Below are positions 20,771-31,380 of a DNA stretch of 64,000 nt, one piece after another; the stretch's first letter is position 1; the number at the start of each line of letters is the position of its first letter. The notes beneath the pieces are model-generated. The model had not been told where the DNA came from. It saw only the letters and a list, made by a program, of their open reading frames with translations, and made no database searches. Position numbers and translations under genes: made by a program. The DNA comes from Bryopsis sp. KO-2023 (Eukaryota > Chlorophyta > Ulvophyceae > Bryopsidales > Bryopsidaceae). Location of the stretch: positions 62,001-126,000 of the forward strand of contig BSYQ01000012.1 in NCBI GenBank assembly GCA_030272585.1, given 5' to 3'.

Positions 20771-23052
20771 ACATAGGAATCGACAGCTGTCCTTGGCACT
20801 TTCTTCCCCTGCATTCGTATCTTCTTCATCATTTTTGCCGCGCCAAAATGTCCTCTGTGTGCATCCTTGAGTATTTCGTTGATCCTCCGCGTTTGATCTT
20901 CTTCCACTCTGTACAGCGTCAAACCTGCATCCACCTCGTGACTTGCCCACCTCGAGAGTAGATCAGCGAGAACATTTACCTTACCAGGGAGATGCGTAAA
21001 ATGCAAGTTACCTCCGATTGTATAGTTCCCAGTAATATAACTCAGCAGCCTTAGCACGCGTAAATCAGTGTCATCGGTCAGACTTCCTGAGTTAAACTTT
21101 TTGGCCGAACCTTCGGAATCGGTAAACACTTGAATATTACCCCCTCCCGTTATCCACGACACCTTTTTCAAAGCGCGGACGATCGTCTGAGCCTCGCCCA
21201 AGAAGCTCGAAACCGAACGTTTGCTCGGAGAGTTGGAATGTGACCCCAGAAACAAAAGCCGATCACCTTGTGTTAACGCATATCCCCCAGCGGCTGACGA
21301 CCAATCCGTGTACAGTTCAAAGTCGGCCCCTGGCTGCTGCATTCGCATGTCGTACACAGCACTTAGTACTTCCACCACGACTTTTTGAAAGCGAGCGTTC
21401 ACGACTTCCCAGTCTGCTTCCCGTCCGACTGCTGACAATTCCTCGTACATTGCCTGTACCTTCCTTGCAAATCCTGGTACGTGTCCCTTCACCACGTTCA
21501 ACATCCCAAGCGCCTGCTGTAGAGTCTTCCTTCCTTGGATCTTTGGTAATCCTTCTCTGAGCTTCTGACAATACGGATCCAAACTCACAGTCCCATGTGA
21601 AACCTCAAACCCGAGAAAAGTGACGTGACTTTTTTTAAGCTGTGCCTTCTCCTTTTTTACTTTGAAACCGAATTGATCCAAGATACGAAATAACGCTTGT
21701 AATTTCCTATCATGTTCCCACTCGTTTCGGGCTCCGATGATGATATCATCGATGTATACCTCTGCGTCCAAATCGGGATAGATCTTCCTCGCCTCTTCCA
21801 GTACACGAGTAATGATAGAGTGAAAAATCAACGCACTCCCGTTGAACCCCTGGACTAATCGCTGAAACCTGTACCGCTTCTTCCCCAAGCTGAAACAGAA
21901 ATAGCTGCTGAGCTCATTACTGATTCCGAGATTAAAGAACCCATCCTTAAGGTCTACTACCGAAAAAACTCGATACTCGGGGTTCAGCCGAGATAGTATC
22001 GTTTTGACAGGCGTAAGCGGAGTCTTCCAAGTACGGAAGAGCTTATTCACTCGTCGGCAGTCCAACGTAATTCGAACCGAATTCCCCCCTGGTTTCTGGA
22101 AAATTAAAGGTTGCGAAAAAAGCCCTCGTTCATCCCACCGCAATTCTTTGACGATGCCCCTCCTTTCGAGCGCCGCGATTTCCGATTCAGCCGCCCCCTC
22201 CTGTCCCGTTGATAGTGGCTGCCAGTCACTGAACGCACTGAAGTTCGTAGTACCGATCTGTTCGAGATCTGAAAGTGTGATGGTGAGGGCGGCCATGTCA
22301 CGTGATAGCCCACTCACTTCAGGTGACAAATCAAAAACCCGTGGAAATCGTTGCATTAATTGAGACAGACACTCGTCCTGACTTTCTGGCTCGAACAACT
22401 CATTGTTCATAACTTCTGCGCTTACATCCTGCGACTCTCCCTGGACATCCCACTTCCCATATCGCCCCCACTTAGATCGACGGACATCCCAAACTTTAGT
22501 CGCTCCACGTTCTAAGTCTTGTCGCTCTTTCTTGCGCTGTATCCAACTCCCTTCTTTTCCTCGCTCAGTAGAACTCTGCTCTTGTCGCCTCCACTCACTG
22601 TCTGTTTTTTGTACGTACAGTCGGTCAGAAGTATTACTTCGGACTCTGGACATCGCACATCGTCCGTCAATATCAATCAGCTCATTTAATCGTCCTGGAA
22701 TAAACCAAGCTCTGGTCTTTGGTGTTACGTGCTGGATCTCACTACTGTCGTTAACGAGGTATCCAAACAACGTGCCCCCTGCCCGCTGTTTCATTACCAA
22801 CCTAACCCCTTTTGCACTAAGACAGTCGATAACCGGTCCCCGAACTCCCCTAAGTTCGTAAGGCAAACTCAATACTGCGACCTCACCAGGGCCTAACACA
22901 ATGCTTCGGTTGAGGAAAAACACTACCACATCCTTATACTGTTCTGGGTAGTAGTCCACCTCTTGTGTTAATTGAATTTTTATTCCTTCGTCAGTCGTCC
23001 TACCAATGTCTCCTGAATGCACGAACGACTCGCATCCAGGTCCCCTTTTTTT
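20771..23052 (-). CDS. Outer element Pol: RT and RNase H, cut in the integrase
   Basis: This frame is open from the slippery A run at 23046-23052 to the gypsy insertion. About 220 residues precede RT; part of them (LGPGEVAVLSLPYELRGVRG ... LVNDSSEIQHV) looks like a dUTPase-type beta barrel, without catalytic motifs that I can identify. RT has ITLDCRRVN, VVDLKDGFFNL and the YIDDII catalytic motif. RNase H has LYTDWSSAAGGY, a conserved E in FLGEAQ and VFTDSEGS. The frame ends in the His pair (HRGHFGAAK) of the integrase zinc domain. It makes the cDNA. The rest of the integrase is at 5853-4988. Confidence 0.88.
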
Positions 23053-24989
23053 GTATTTTCTTGAGTGCAGACAGCGGGTTGCACTTTGGCTTTTTCCAGA
23101 AAAATCGTCGTGGCCAGCTTGGCTCCTTTTTTAAGCAGGATTGGATGGTCTCGCTCATTGTCCACACCAATGACGACAGGCTCTCCTTCCTTTGGCCCAG
23201 CAACCAGTTGCGAATGCACACGTAACCCGTACTTATCTGCGTGTAAGTTTCTCGGCTTAACAGCCATAACCACATTCCCATGTAGAAAGCATCGAGCAGA
23301 GGAAACGACTTGTGTAGTTCTTCCAGGCCCCAATAAGGTGTCGCTTCCTAGGGTCAGTACACATTCTTCTGAGTCTGCCTGAGCCCCCTTTTTTGTCTCT
23401 GCTTTTGCTTCCTTAGGAGTAGCAGAAAAACAGATAATCTCCGCATCTGTGCTTTTGTCTACCAAACGGTCAGTCCCAGGGTCTATAATAAATCCTAAAG
23501 ACCCAATCGCTTCTTTGCCCAGTATGCTTCGTCCGTGTCCCTCCAGGATAACGAACTTAATATCAGTTCGAATCTGCCCCACTTCAACCAAAGCCGTGGT
23601 TGTGCCGAGCGACTGTACACTGTCTTGCGTTATCCCCTGGATGGACATCTTTCCTGGCTGCAGAGGAAGCCCAAACTTCCTTAGTGTTTTCTCATATAGT
23701 ATGCTGACTGCCGCTCCGGTATCAATCAGAAACTTGATCTGCTGTCCCTTGATAACTCCATTGACATGCATAAGTCTCCGACTGGATTGACTGTTTTCAG
23801 AAGTATTTCCCACTCCCACATATGCTTCATCTCCTTCTGAGTCAGAGTTCAACCACACAGTGTTGACAGGATGTTCATCATCAATGTGCACATGCTTTAC
23901 CGACTTTCCCGGCTTCCCTCCTTTTCCTGTCTGTAACTTCCCCGTAACAGAAGCTTTATTCGACGGTGTCGTACTTCCAGCCTCGGTCTGCGCTGTGTCC
24001 ACAATCTCCTTAATTCTCTCTGCAAGCCAGGGGTTACGCATGGCCTTTTGCACAGTCGACAACAGCTCGTTCATGCGGGAGAGCTGCAAAGGGAACGTAA
24101 CGAGACCTTTCCCGTTGATTGGGAACGCTTCCACCCTGTCGTCGTCCTCATTCTCACATTCAGCTGAGTTTACTTTCGCCTCCTTGCCGCCCGTGAGTCC
24201 CAGTGCTTCCCAGTCACTCGCAAGGGAAGTGGCCTCTTCCAATGAGTTCGGCTTACGCGTCTCAACTTGAACGCGAATGTGGGGGTGGAGCCCTGCCAAA
24301 TAGTGCCCAACCAATTCTTCTTCTTGTGCCTCCGGTATCCTGACGGCCAATTTTCGGAACACTGCGTTGTACTCCTGCACCCCCTTGGTGCCTTGTGAAC
24401 AGCTGCGAATCAGCCGCCTGACTCTGGTGGTGTCGTCCCGTCTTGCAAACTGATTCTTCATTTTTTCCCGCAGCGACTCAAAAGGCAGTGTTTGTATGTC
24501 AGTTCTCTCCAAAAGAATGCGGTACCAGCTTTTTGCAAACCCACGCAACATACTGCCAACAAAGCGAACTTTTGCTACCTCTGAGCTTTCACCTATTAAT
24601 TCTAGGTATTCGCTTATCCCGAACCACCAATCCGGGAAACTTTCGTCATTTTTTTCACCGGTAAAATAGTCCGGCGTGCCAAACTTTACTTTGGCCACAG
24701 TATGGTGACGCACCCCGCTTGCAACTGACATTCCATTTCGCCTTTCGCGACCACCTGGGCTAGGTACCGTAAAAACTTCTTCATATTCGCTTTCTGGAAT
24801 GTTTACCCTTTCAGGGGTCGACCTCTGGCCTTGCGAAGCCTCCAGTGCTGACATACGTATCTCCAACTGTGAGAACTCCTCCCTCATGCTTGCCCGAATA
24901 GCCTTCACTATTTCGGACTCCATGGCGGTTGCTTGTTCAGGTAATGAGCCCTCTGCTATTATCTCTTCAGGTCCTTCCGGCTCATTCAT
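22980..24989 (-). CDS. Outer element Gag and protease
   Basis: The start is taken at ATG 24989, which overlaps the primer-binding site. The same frame is open into the LTR up to 25232, but that part would not be in a normal start context. The order is an acidic N-terminus with a short coiled coil, then a Gag core (FVGSMLRGFAKSWYRILL ... VQEYNAVFRKLAVRI) without a CCHC knuckle. An acidic linker leads to a retropepsin with KFLIDTGAAVSILY (D-T-G) and GRSILGKEAIG. A C-terminal barrel-like segment (VVIGVDNERDHPILLKKGAK) resembles a dUTPase C-terminal half. It ends at a TAA at 22980 in the -1 frameshift overlap with Pol. Confidence 0.88.
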   Translation of the reverse strand: MNEPEGPEEIIAEGSLPEQATAMESEIVKAIRASMREEFSQLEIRMSALEASQGQRSTPERVNIPESEYEEVFTVPSPGGRERRNGMSVASGVRHHTVAKVKFGTPDYFTGEKNDESFPDWWFGISEYLELIGESSEVAKVRFVGSMLRGFAKSWYRILLERTDIQTLPFESLREKMKNQFARRDDTTRVRRLIRSCSQGTKGVQEYNAVFRKLAVRIPEAQEEELVGHYLAGLHPHIRVQVETRKPNSLEEATSLASDWEALGLTGGKEAKVNSAECENEDDDRVEAFPINGKGLVTFPLQLSRMNELLSTVQKAMRNPWLAERIKEIVDTAQTEAGSTTPSNKASVTGKLQTGKGGKPGKSVKHVHIDDEHPVNTVWLNSDSEGDEAYVGVGNTSENSQSSRRLMHVNGVIKGQQIKFLIDTGAAVSILYEKTLRKFGLPLQPGKMSIQGITQDSVQSLGTTTALVEVGQIRTDIKFVILEGHGRSILGKEAIGSLGFIIDPGTDRLVDKSTDAEIICFSATPKEAKAETKKGAQADSEECVLTLGSDTLLGPGRTTQVVSSARCFLHGNVVMAVKPRNLHADKYGLRVHSQLVAGPKEGEPVVIGVDNERDHPILLKKGAKLATTIFLEKAKVQPAVCTQENTKKGDLDASRSCIQETLVGRLTKE
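23046..23052 (-). promoter_or_regulatory. Candidate -1 frameshift site A AAA AAA
   Basis: The Gag-protease frame reads ACA AAA AAA GGG. The -1 frame from here on is open through the start of Pol, whereas the first stop in the Gag-protease frame comes only at 22980. A AAA AAA is a known slippery form; the downstream structure was not checked. Confidence 0.55.
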
Positions 24990-25002
24990 GGCTCCGAAAC
25001 CA
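24990..25002 (-). promoter_or_regulatory. Primer-binding site of outer element
   Basis: Minus strand TGGTTTCGGAGCC lies directly against the 5' LTR end. It begins with the TGG expected for the CCA end of a tRNA. The first 13 bases are the same as in the gypsy element's site (20111 downward). Confidence 0.75.
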
Positions 25003-25284
25003 TGTAACAATTTAAGCCTTTTGCGGAGGAGGTCGAATATCAGAACGGATGGGTGAAACACACGATAGAACACACAGAGTCTCGGCCCTCCAAGGGACTT
25101 ACAAAGATGGTCCAACTGTTTCCATACAGCAATATATATCCGTTCCCTTTCCTGTACTGCTCTGATATCAACAGTACAACTTCTCACGTATTGCCATTTC
25201 ACAGTACATCCTCCTTTCCCTTTCCTAACCACTCATTTCCCTCATCTACTCCAACAACCCAATCTTTTTCTCAATCCTTTTACA
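25003..25284 (-). repeat. 5' LTR of outer retrotransposon
   Basis: 282 bp, identical by eye to 4683-4964, followed by the target duplication CCCCC (25285-25289). Confidence 0.93.
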
Positions 25285-25871
25285 CCCCCGATGCTATAGG
25301 CTATGGGCTGGCATCTCTTGTAATATTTTTGATTGGTTATCACGGTGGAGTGGTGAAAGAAGCTAGCGCTCAAGCATTTTAACAGAATAAGTGGATGGAG
25401 AGACTATCCGAAAAGACAAGGCACACGTTTGTCTAAAAGGGAGTCGCAAGGTTGCGAAGCCGACACATAAACAACCAAGTTCTATCGACTCATTGTTATT
25501 ATTGCCAAACGAAATCCTCCAATGCCACACATTGATCACTATTTGAAGTCCAGTTTTCCAGAAACACTTGCTCCTACAGGCAAGCCACTAGTTTGCTGGC
25601 AGTCTCATTCACGGTCCTGATTTCATTTGCAGTGCGTCACAAACATTCAACTGCAATCTTTGAAGACCTCAACCATAACCAAATTGAACCCAACCTGGAA
25701 ATAGCCAGAAATCAACAAACAAGATGAGCTGTTGTTTCCAGAGGTGTAACACAGAAAGCACACAACTCACCAAACCAAGTGTTCAAAGTTTGGCTCATGA
25801 AGTCCAGGGGACAGTTCAATACATGGTGCATTGTTTCAATCTGCTGGTGCATGCAATGCTCTGCTACCAGA
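25285..25871. other. 3' flank of gene C
   Basis: The first part, starting GATGCTATAGG after the CCCCC, continues the sequence interrupted by the transposon. The stretch from about 25490 is alignable with 1740-2110 downstream of gene B. No separate gene is recognised. Confidence 0.5.
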
Positions 25872-27604
25872 TCAGTTCTTTTCATCTCTTTCGGTGGCAA
25901 CGCGAAAATATCGATTAACCTTATGAGGGAACAGGGCACAGGCAAATCTCTCACCTGGAAGGTTGCATCCGACGTAGTACCTCCGACGGCCACGACGGCC
26001 GATCCGAATCCTAGGATGTGATGAGTGCTTGGCTGGTGGTGGACTTGACACAGTAGTTGGTGTCGTCTGGTTGGAAACTGCCGTCACTGGTGGGGGGGGA
26101 CTGGGCACGTCTGTGGGTGATGGAATTCTATCCCCTGTTGAAGTTATTGGTTCCGTCACAGTTGCAGGTGCTGGCACAGGGAGGATATCAGGACACCTGC
26201 AGCAAACCAATGGTTTTTTTGATAGCTTGCACATATACGATTGTAGTAAATATTTTTTCACCTTCTTTTCTGTTTTTCTAGGGAATATCGATTTACATCG
26301 ATTGGTTTCTGCTCCATTGTCCATACATTCCTTGGTTTTTCTGATGGGGTTAGTATAGATCACAATCCCAACATCTAACACCCCCTTGATGCTTCCAGTA
26401 AACACCATTTTTCCTGCTTTTTTCAGTGAAAATTGCAACCTTGTGGCATATATGCGCATCGATGCACATATGAATGCGTTGGCTAGCAATTGCAAGATGC
26501 AAATGGAGGGGCAAGGCCGTACAGAAATGTCGAAAATGGGACGATGGGATTATCATGTCGGCTTACGTGCTAGTAAGGGCAATGTTGAAAAATTCTGCAT
26601 CGGTCGGCTCGATCTGGAACAGGGTGCAGGTGTCCATCAGGCATATACCAAATATCAGTGCTGGGGGAAGGGGACCAGCTGGTTCAGCATCTCCAAAATC
26701 GATGTCAATTTGACCTTCATCAGCTCCTACTCCGGAGAAAGAGCATGCAAGTATAGGGAAACATTGCAGCAGATTCCGCCCTGACACAGCAAAAACTAGA
26801 ATCAGCAGATAATTCATTGAATATGTTTGCCCATCTCTCCCCATAGATTCTTTCCCACATCCCGTGCAGGCTGGGTGTTGGTTACTTACGTCTTGCATTG
26901 CATCCACATCTCTGTACCAGGCAGGCACTGGAAAGAGGGATGTCACAGCGGCTGCTCGAAAATGGATCAAGAGAGGAAGCATCCACTTGGAAGTAATTGG
27001 AAGTAAATGTAGCTATTTCCTCAATTGTTTCAGGCTGCAAGAAATCTTCGCTGTTTAGTGAAAAGATTTATGAAGTGGTTAATAATCGCACAGGTGTCAT
27101 GCAAACTCAATCTGGTCACTCATTGCTTCGTTTCCCTGACACACGCACCTGAGATTGCCGAGGGCTTGCTCTTTCGTGATCGAAGTAGGGAAGACAGCTT
27201 GGTCCGCCGTTTCGAAGGGTATGATCAACAACTGGAAGTTCTGCTCGCTAGGGATAGTCACGGGGTCACCTGTTGCAGAACATATCCAAGTCGTCAGTCT
27301 TCCGGAAGCCCCTTCACTGCAGCACTCGCGTACTGTGTATTGATGGAGAGCGCTCCGCCGAGAGAAAAAAAAAAACGAAACGAAACAAACACACGAAACA
27401 AGACGTTCTTCCGTCAAGGTTTCTGTGGAGAGACATAAAAAAGCGAATTTGGCTTGCAGCTTTTTGGGCTCTCAACTTACCGCAGCAAAGGGTGTCGCAC
27501 TGGGGCTCGGGTTCTACGGAGGCTGGAAAATCTTCCTGAGAGCACACGATATGAGACCACGCTAAGAGGACCACCAGGTGCGGAATGAAACCTCCATGCC
27601 ACAT
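25872..27604 (-). CDS. Secreted Cys/Pro-rich family protein C (paralogue of B)
   Basis: Predicted exons are 27604-27481, 27269-27149, 27050-26890, 26780-26567 and 26196-25955 (or to the stop at 25872). Exons 2 and 3 have the same lengths as in gene B (121 and 161 bp) and all phases agree. The product has a signal peptide (LVVLLAWSHIVCSQ, identical in B), then TLCCG, the IPFET/PTSIT block, the SRCDIPLS/QRCGCN block, CFPILACS/MDTCTLFQ and CPDILPV. A Thr/Ser/Pro-rich region follows, with fewer SPPPP motifs than in B, and then a basic RRGRRR segment. An extracellular protein is inferred and its function is unknown. A GTGAGA donor at 25954 leaves the C-terminus open. Confidence 0.65.
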
Positions 27605-28569
27605 AACTCCAACTTGTTCCGAACACCAGTGCTGCCGTCCTTTGAATATGCTTGCTTGTGTGTGCTTGTGTAAGCCAACCATAAGAGACACGAGGCAGGA
27701 CGGTGATGGAAGTGTGACCTGCCGCAGGATACAAACAAGTCGTCATTCAAATGAAGTGCAAGAGAAGAGGGGGTGCCAATTACGGTCGCGCGAAGCAAGC
27801 TGCTAGACCCAAGTATTGCGCGGGACGGCGCAGGGATGCACAGGCAGCTATAGCCGAGTTTTCGAAGGAGCAATTCGTGGTTGCAATGCAAGATGTGTGT
27901 GCTCGATCATGATCAGCACGAGGAGGCGCCCCCCTCCACCACCCAGCTGTTGTGGATGGAAGGCTCCACATTTGGCGCGTACGCAGCGCAGTTGCTGCTT
28001 TTGGGGGGGTTGAAATGCGCGCAGTGAAGGCAGAGATTCACCAACAGGTCATACCCTCCTGAGCGAAATGACGGCTTGTGCTTGGGGGTTTGTTTTGTCG
28101 AGCACGTGGGTGAGAAAGTGTGTGACCTTTGTCATGAGTCATCACAAAAAGCTCTGCAACCCCACAACCACCCAATCCACTCGTCATGGACAGGGTCCAG
28201 AAGGACGCGGAATCGAACAAGCAAGAAAGTACAACTCATTGCCTCACGGGAAGCATGAGCTCTGAAGTGCGCTTCGTAGAGATCGTTCTTGTCGCGTTCG
28301 TTTTACATGGTTGCGAGTTGACGTGTTGTTTTTTCTTTCCGGCAAAGGAAGTCTGCGATAGAAACTTTCCCCGACGCGTGTATGTATTGGCGCTCGAAGT
28401 TTCGGGGACGGAAAAGAATTGAATAAGACTTAGAAGGCAAAAGATACGCAGCACTACGTCCTATACTGTAAACTGGGCTGTAGATGCGGAATCCACTTTT
28501 AAAACGTTCGTTTTTGTTCTTGATCGTATAAACTTTTTTTTTTTTCACATTTCGTATTACGAATTCCAG
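27605..28569. other. Between gene C and the F-box gene
   Basis: This is 5' flank of gene C, partly alignable to the 5' flank of gene B (AGAGACACGAGGCAG, and a CAGGTCATACCCT stretch near 28047), followed by unique sequence. A 55-codon ORF at 28256-28422 and short T runs before 28569 may include the first exon of the F-box gene, but no start could be fixed. Confidence 0.4.
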
Positions 28570-30035
28570 GCACCACATGATCATGATGAGGATGGGTGGG
28601 GTAGCCTTCCCTGGCCAGTGTTGGCTGTTCTGGCCAATATTATCGAAACTCGATATTCCAAAGCAGTGAATCCACTTGACTTCTCCCACAAAAGGGTACG
28701 GATCTTTCGATCACTGGTCTTTTTCTTTTTTTTTCGGATGCATTTCTTAATTTTTTTGTTTGGTGGCTGGTGACAGCATCTTGCTACAAAGGTTTTTTTT
28801 TTTATAGTGCTCTCATCTTTCTTTTCTCGAATGCATGACATTCGACCTTTTAAATGTTAGGCAAGGGCCCATGGCACTCATGTTTGCATGCCAAACATGG
28901 GACGGTCAGCAACAATACAGGAAATTTGCCCCCCCCCCCCCAAAAAAATAGCACTGGACAAGAATCAGGCAAAGATTCCAAACCACCATAAAACCCACAT
29001 CTTGAAAATATGGATGTGGTGTTTGGGTAGGCTGCGAAAGCAGTCCGGAGGCTCAACAAACATTGGTATTCTTGCATGAACGCCAGCTGGTCGACTCTGG
29101 TATTGGAGGGGCCCCCCCGATTGTTCGGCGAATTTGTTCCCAAATTCACTCAGCTTCGATGCTTGGCTTTAACCAAGGTCATTGAGAGAGTTTTAGAACG
29201 CAATTGGGCCTTGAAAGACAAACCAGACGATTTCCCCGCACTCTCCCAAATGCACAACTTGGTCGAGTTGAGAATAACCGATCTGTCAGATGCGGATATC
29301 GTCTCTATCCGCGATTTGCAGAAGCTGAGGTCCCTGGAGGTGAGGTGGAGGGAGGTGTGCGTGTCGTTGTTCGAAAGGGTAACCCAGCTGGAGGAGCTGA
29401 AAATCCAATTCGAAAAGGTGGTGGACCCGCCGGGGTTTGGAGGTTTGGTGCAGATGCAGAATTTGATCAGTTTGGAGCTGGTGTTCATTGGGATGCCGAG
29501 TAGGTTTGAGGTGGGTGTGCTGAGCGAGCTGACCAAACTCACACACTTGAGGTTGAATCGGTGCTTGACCAGCACAATCCACCCCAATGATGTGGGGTTT
29601 TCCAACCTGGTGGAACTGAGAAGCCTCCAGCTGCACAAAAGTACTGTAACAGATGCTATTCTGGGCAGCTTGTCGTGGCTGACTAACTTGACCTCGCTGG
29701 AGTTGGATTGTTCCAGGCCATTCTTAGGACATGGGCTGTCATCTCTGAACGCGATGAAGCAATTAAAAGAGTTGAAAATGCACGCCTCCACGGTGTCTGA
29801 CTTGAGTGCGGTGTACAACCTGCGGAGTTTGGAGAGGCTGGATTTGAGCTGTTCTCGGATATTGGATTCCCAGCTGAAAGGCCTCACGAATCTGAGGAGG
29901 TTGCGTAGGTTGGACTTGGAGTGGTGTGCTTCTCTTTCGCGGCGAGGTTTCAAAGGTGTGTTTGATGGGATGGAGGGGCTGAAAGTAAATTTCCTCTGTT
30001 GCGAGGGTGGATTTGAAGAAATTTTCGGTTTCTGA
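28570..30035 (+). CDS. F-box / leucine-rich-repeat protein
   Basis: Two exons are supported: 28570-28695 (acceptor TTCCAG after a T run, donor GGGTACGG in phase 0) and 29031-30035. The junction joins the two halves of an F-box: LPWPVLAVLANII in exon 1 and AAKAVRRLNKHWYSCMN in exon 2. About ten leucine-rich repeats follow (for example NLVELRITDLSDADI, KLRSLEVRW, NLTSLELDC, SLERLDLSCSRI, RLRRLDLEWC), ending at a TGA at 30035. F-box/LRR proteins bind SKP1 and present substrates to SCF ubiquitin ligases. The start codon lies in an earlier exon that I could not identify, so the 5' end is partial. The 319-codon ORF from 29076 alone would miss the F-box. Confidence 0.75.
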
Positions 30036-31380
30036 CTCATGAGTTCAGGGGGCAGAAAAACAAATCAGCCCTTTAGTGATTGGCAGTGGTGGTTTTTTTA
30101 CCAGGGGGAGATCAATGGGGGCTATTTTTTCTCTATGGTGTTTTTTTCCCCACTTTTTTCCGGGTGGTGTAGGTTCGTTTTTGGTGTTTTACCTCTCAGC
30201 AGTGTGGTGTATTATAGAAGTACAGTTTTGAAACGAAAACGAAAACCTGAACACACTCTGGCAGATGATTTTTTACGATTTTTTTAAGAGAACAACATAC
30301 CGTTTGGCAGATCTGAAAGGACCTTTCAAAAAGGTACATGTTTTTTTTTATTTCATCTATTTCCTGCGTTACATCCTTCCCCAATTTCCGTCGAGCACTC
30401 AGAATGCCACATGAAATCGATCGCTTGATTGACAGTATCTTTGCTGACTTCTTGGAATCACCCGTTGGCAAAAGCTACAGATGCATCTCCACTCACCTCC
30501 ACCACAACCAAAACACCCAACACAGCATACATGTGCCAGCAGATAAAACCATCGCTGGCGTAAACGTCACAAAAGCTTACACTGTACAAAACATTCGACC
30601 CCCTCTGCACACAAACAACGAAACCAAAACCACCAGGGGAAAGGCAACCTGCACATCTAAAAAAAGACACAAGCCTCAACCAGTTATCCAGAAACCTGAA
30701 GATGGGGAAGTGGGTGTGGTCAAGATTGAAAGCGAAACACTCACGAAACCACCAGGAGAGCCCATGCCAACACCATCACAAAATATTCCCCCAAAACAAA
30801 AAAACAAAACATGTTTTTTCGCTCGACCAATAGTTTCCTACTTCAATATTTCAACATTCATCTCCGAGGGATATAACCCTTCCTCCGTTTGCCTTTTCAT
30901 GAACATGGCTAATATAAGAGAAACAAAACAAAAGGGTTACCCAATCATATCCCCTCCAACCCCCCCCCAAAAAAAAAAAAAAAAAGCTGTAAGGGTAGTA
31001 GGGAAAAAGAAAAAAGCAACACAATCGATTGTATAACAACGGCGAAATCAAAAACAGAGAAAAATACGGACAGTTGCACAGAGAACATATTAGAATGAAA
31101 AAAGATGGGGGAAAAAAAAGGAGGTCAACACACACACACACAAAGGGCTATATTTTTCAACAGTGGGGCTGAACTCAACCCCATACACGCACAGAGATAG
31201 ACATACACACACACACCCCGATATCACATCAATAAGGCAGCAAAGCTTTTTCCTTTTTTCTTTCTTTCTGTCATATATCCACAAGATGAGTATATCCAGG
31301 GGCGACTTTGCAACACACACACAGTTAGGCAGATCATTCTTAGCATATATTCTTTTCTTCTTCTTCTTCTTCTTTTTTTT
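30036..31380. other. Between convergent F-box and BTB genes
   Basis: This holds the 3' ends of two converging genes and A- and T-run-rich sequence. It includes an A run near 30970 and CA repeats at 31129-31142 and 31203-31217. A 232-codon plus-strand ORF (30338-31036) is biased towards Thr/Lys/Pro and has no recognisable domain, so it was not called. Confidence 0.45.

Larger units (their letters stand above)
4683..25284 (-). mobile_element. Outer LTR retrotransposon (host of the nest)
   Basis: The 282-bp LTRs at 4683-4964 and 25003-25284 run TG...CA and look identical by eye. They are flanked by CCCCC at 4678-4682 and 25285-25289. Coding is on the minus strand: Gag-protease (24989-22980), then by -1 frameshift reverse transcriptase-RNase H (to 20771), then integrase (5853-4988). 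The integrase is interrupted in its HHCC zinc-binding region by the gypsy element 5859-20765. A primer-binding site lies directly inside the 5' LTR. The order PR-RT-RH-IN places it with Ty3/gypsy-like elements, while the RT motifs (VVDLKDGFF, YIDDII) also resemble retroviral ones. Identical LTRs imply a very recent insertion. Confidence 0.92.

Noticed and set aside
25003..25232. Extension of outer Gag into the LTR (start at 25232)
   Set aside because: The ATG at 24989 lies just inside the LTR as usual; an LTR start would precede or overlap the transcript start, and the same ORF appears by identity in the other LTR (4912).
25712..25993. 93-codon minus-strand ORF downstream of gene C
   Set aside because: The homologous stretch next to gene B is not open in the same frame, so it is more likely 3' flank than a coding exon.
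30338..31036. 232-codon plus-strand ORF after the F-box gene
   Set aside because: Begins in a T run, ends in an A run, composition-driven, no recognisable domain and no splice context; most likely chance or UTR.
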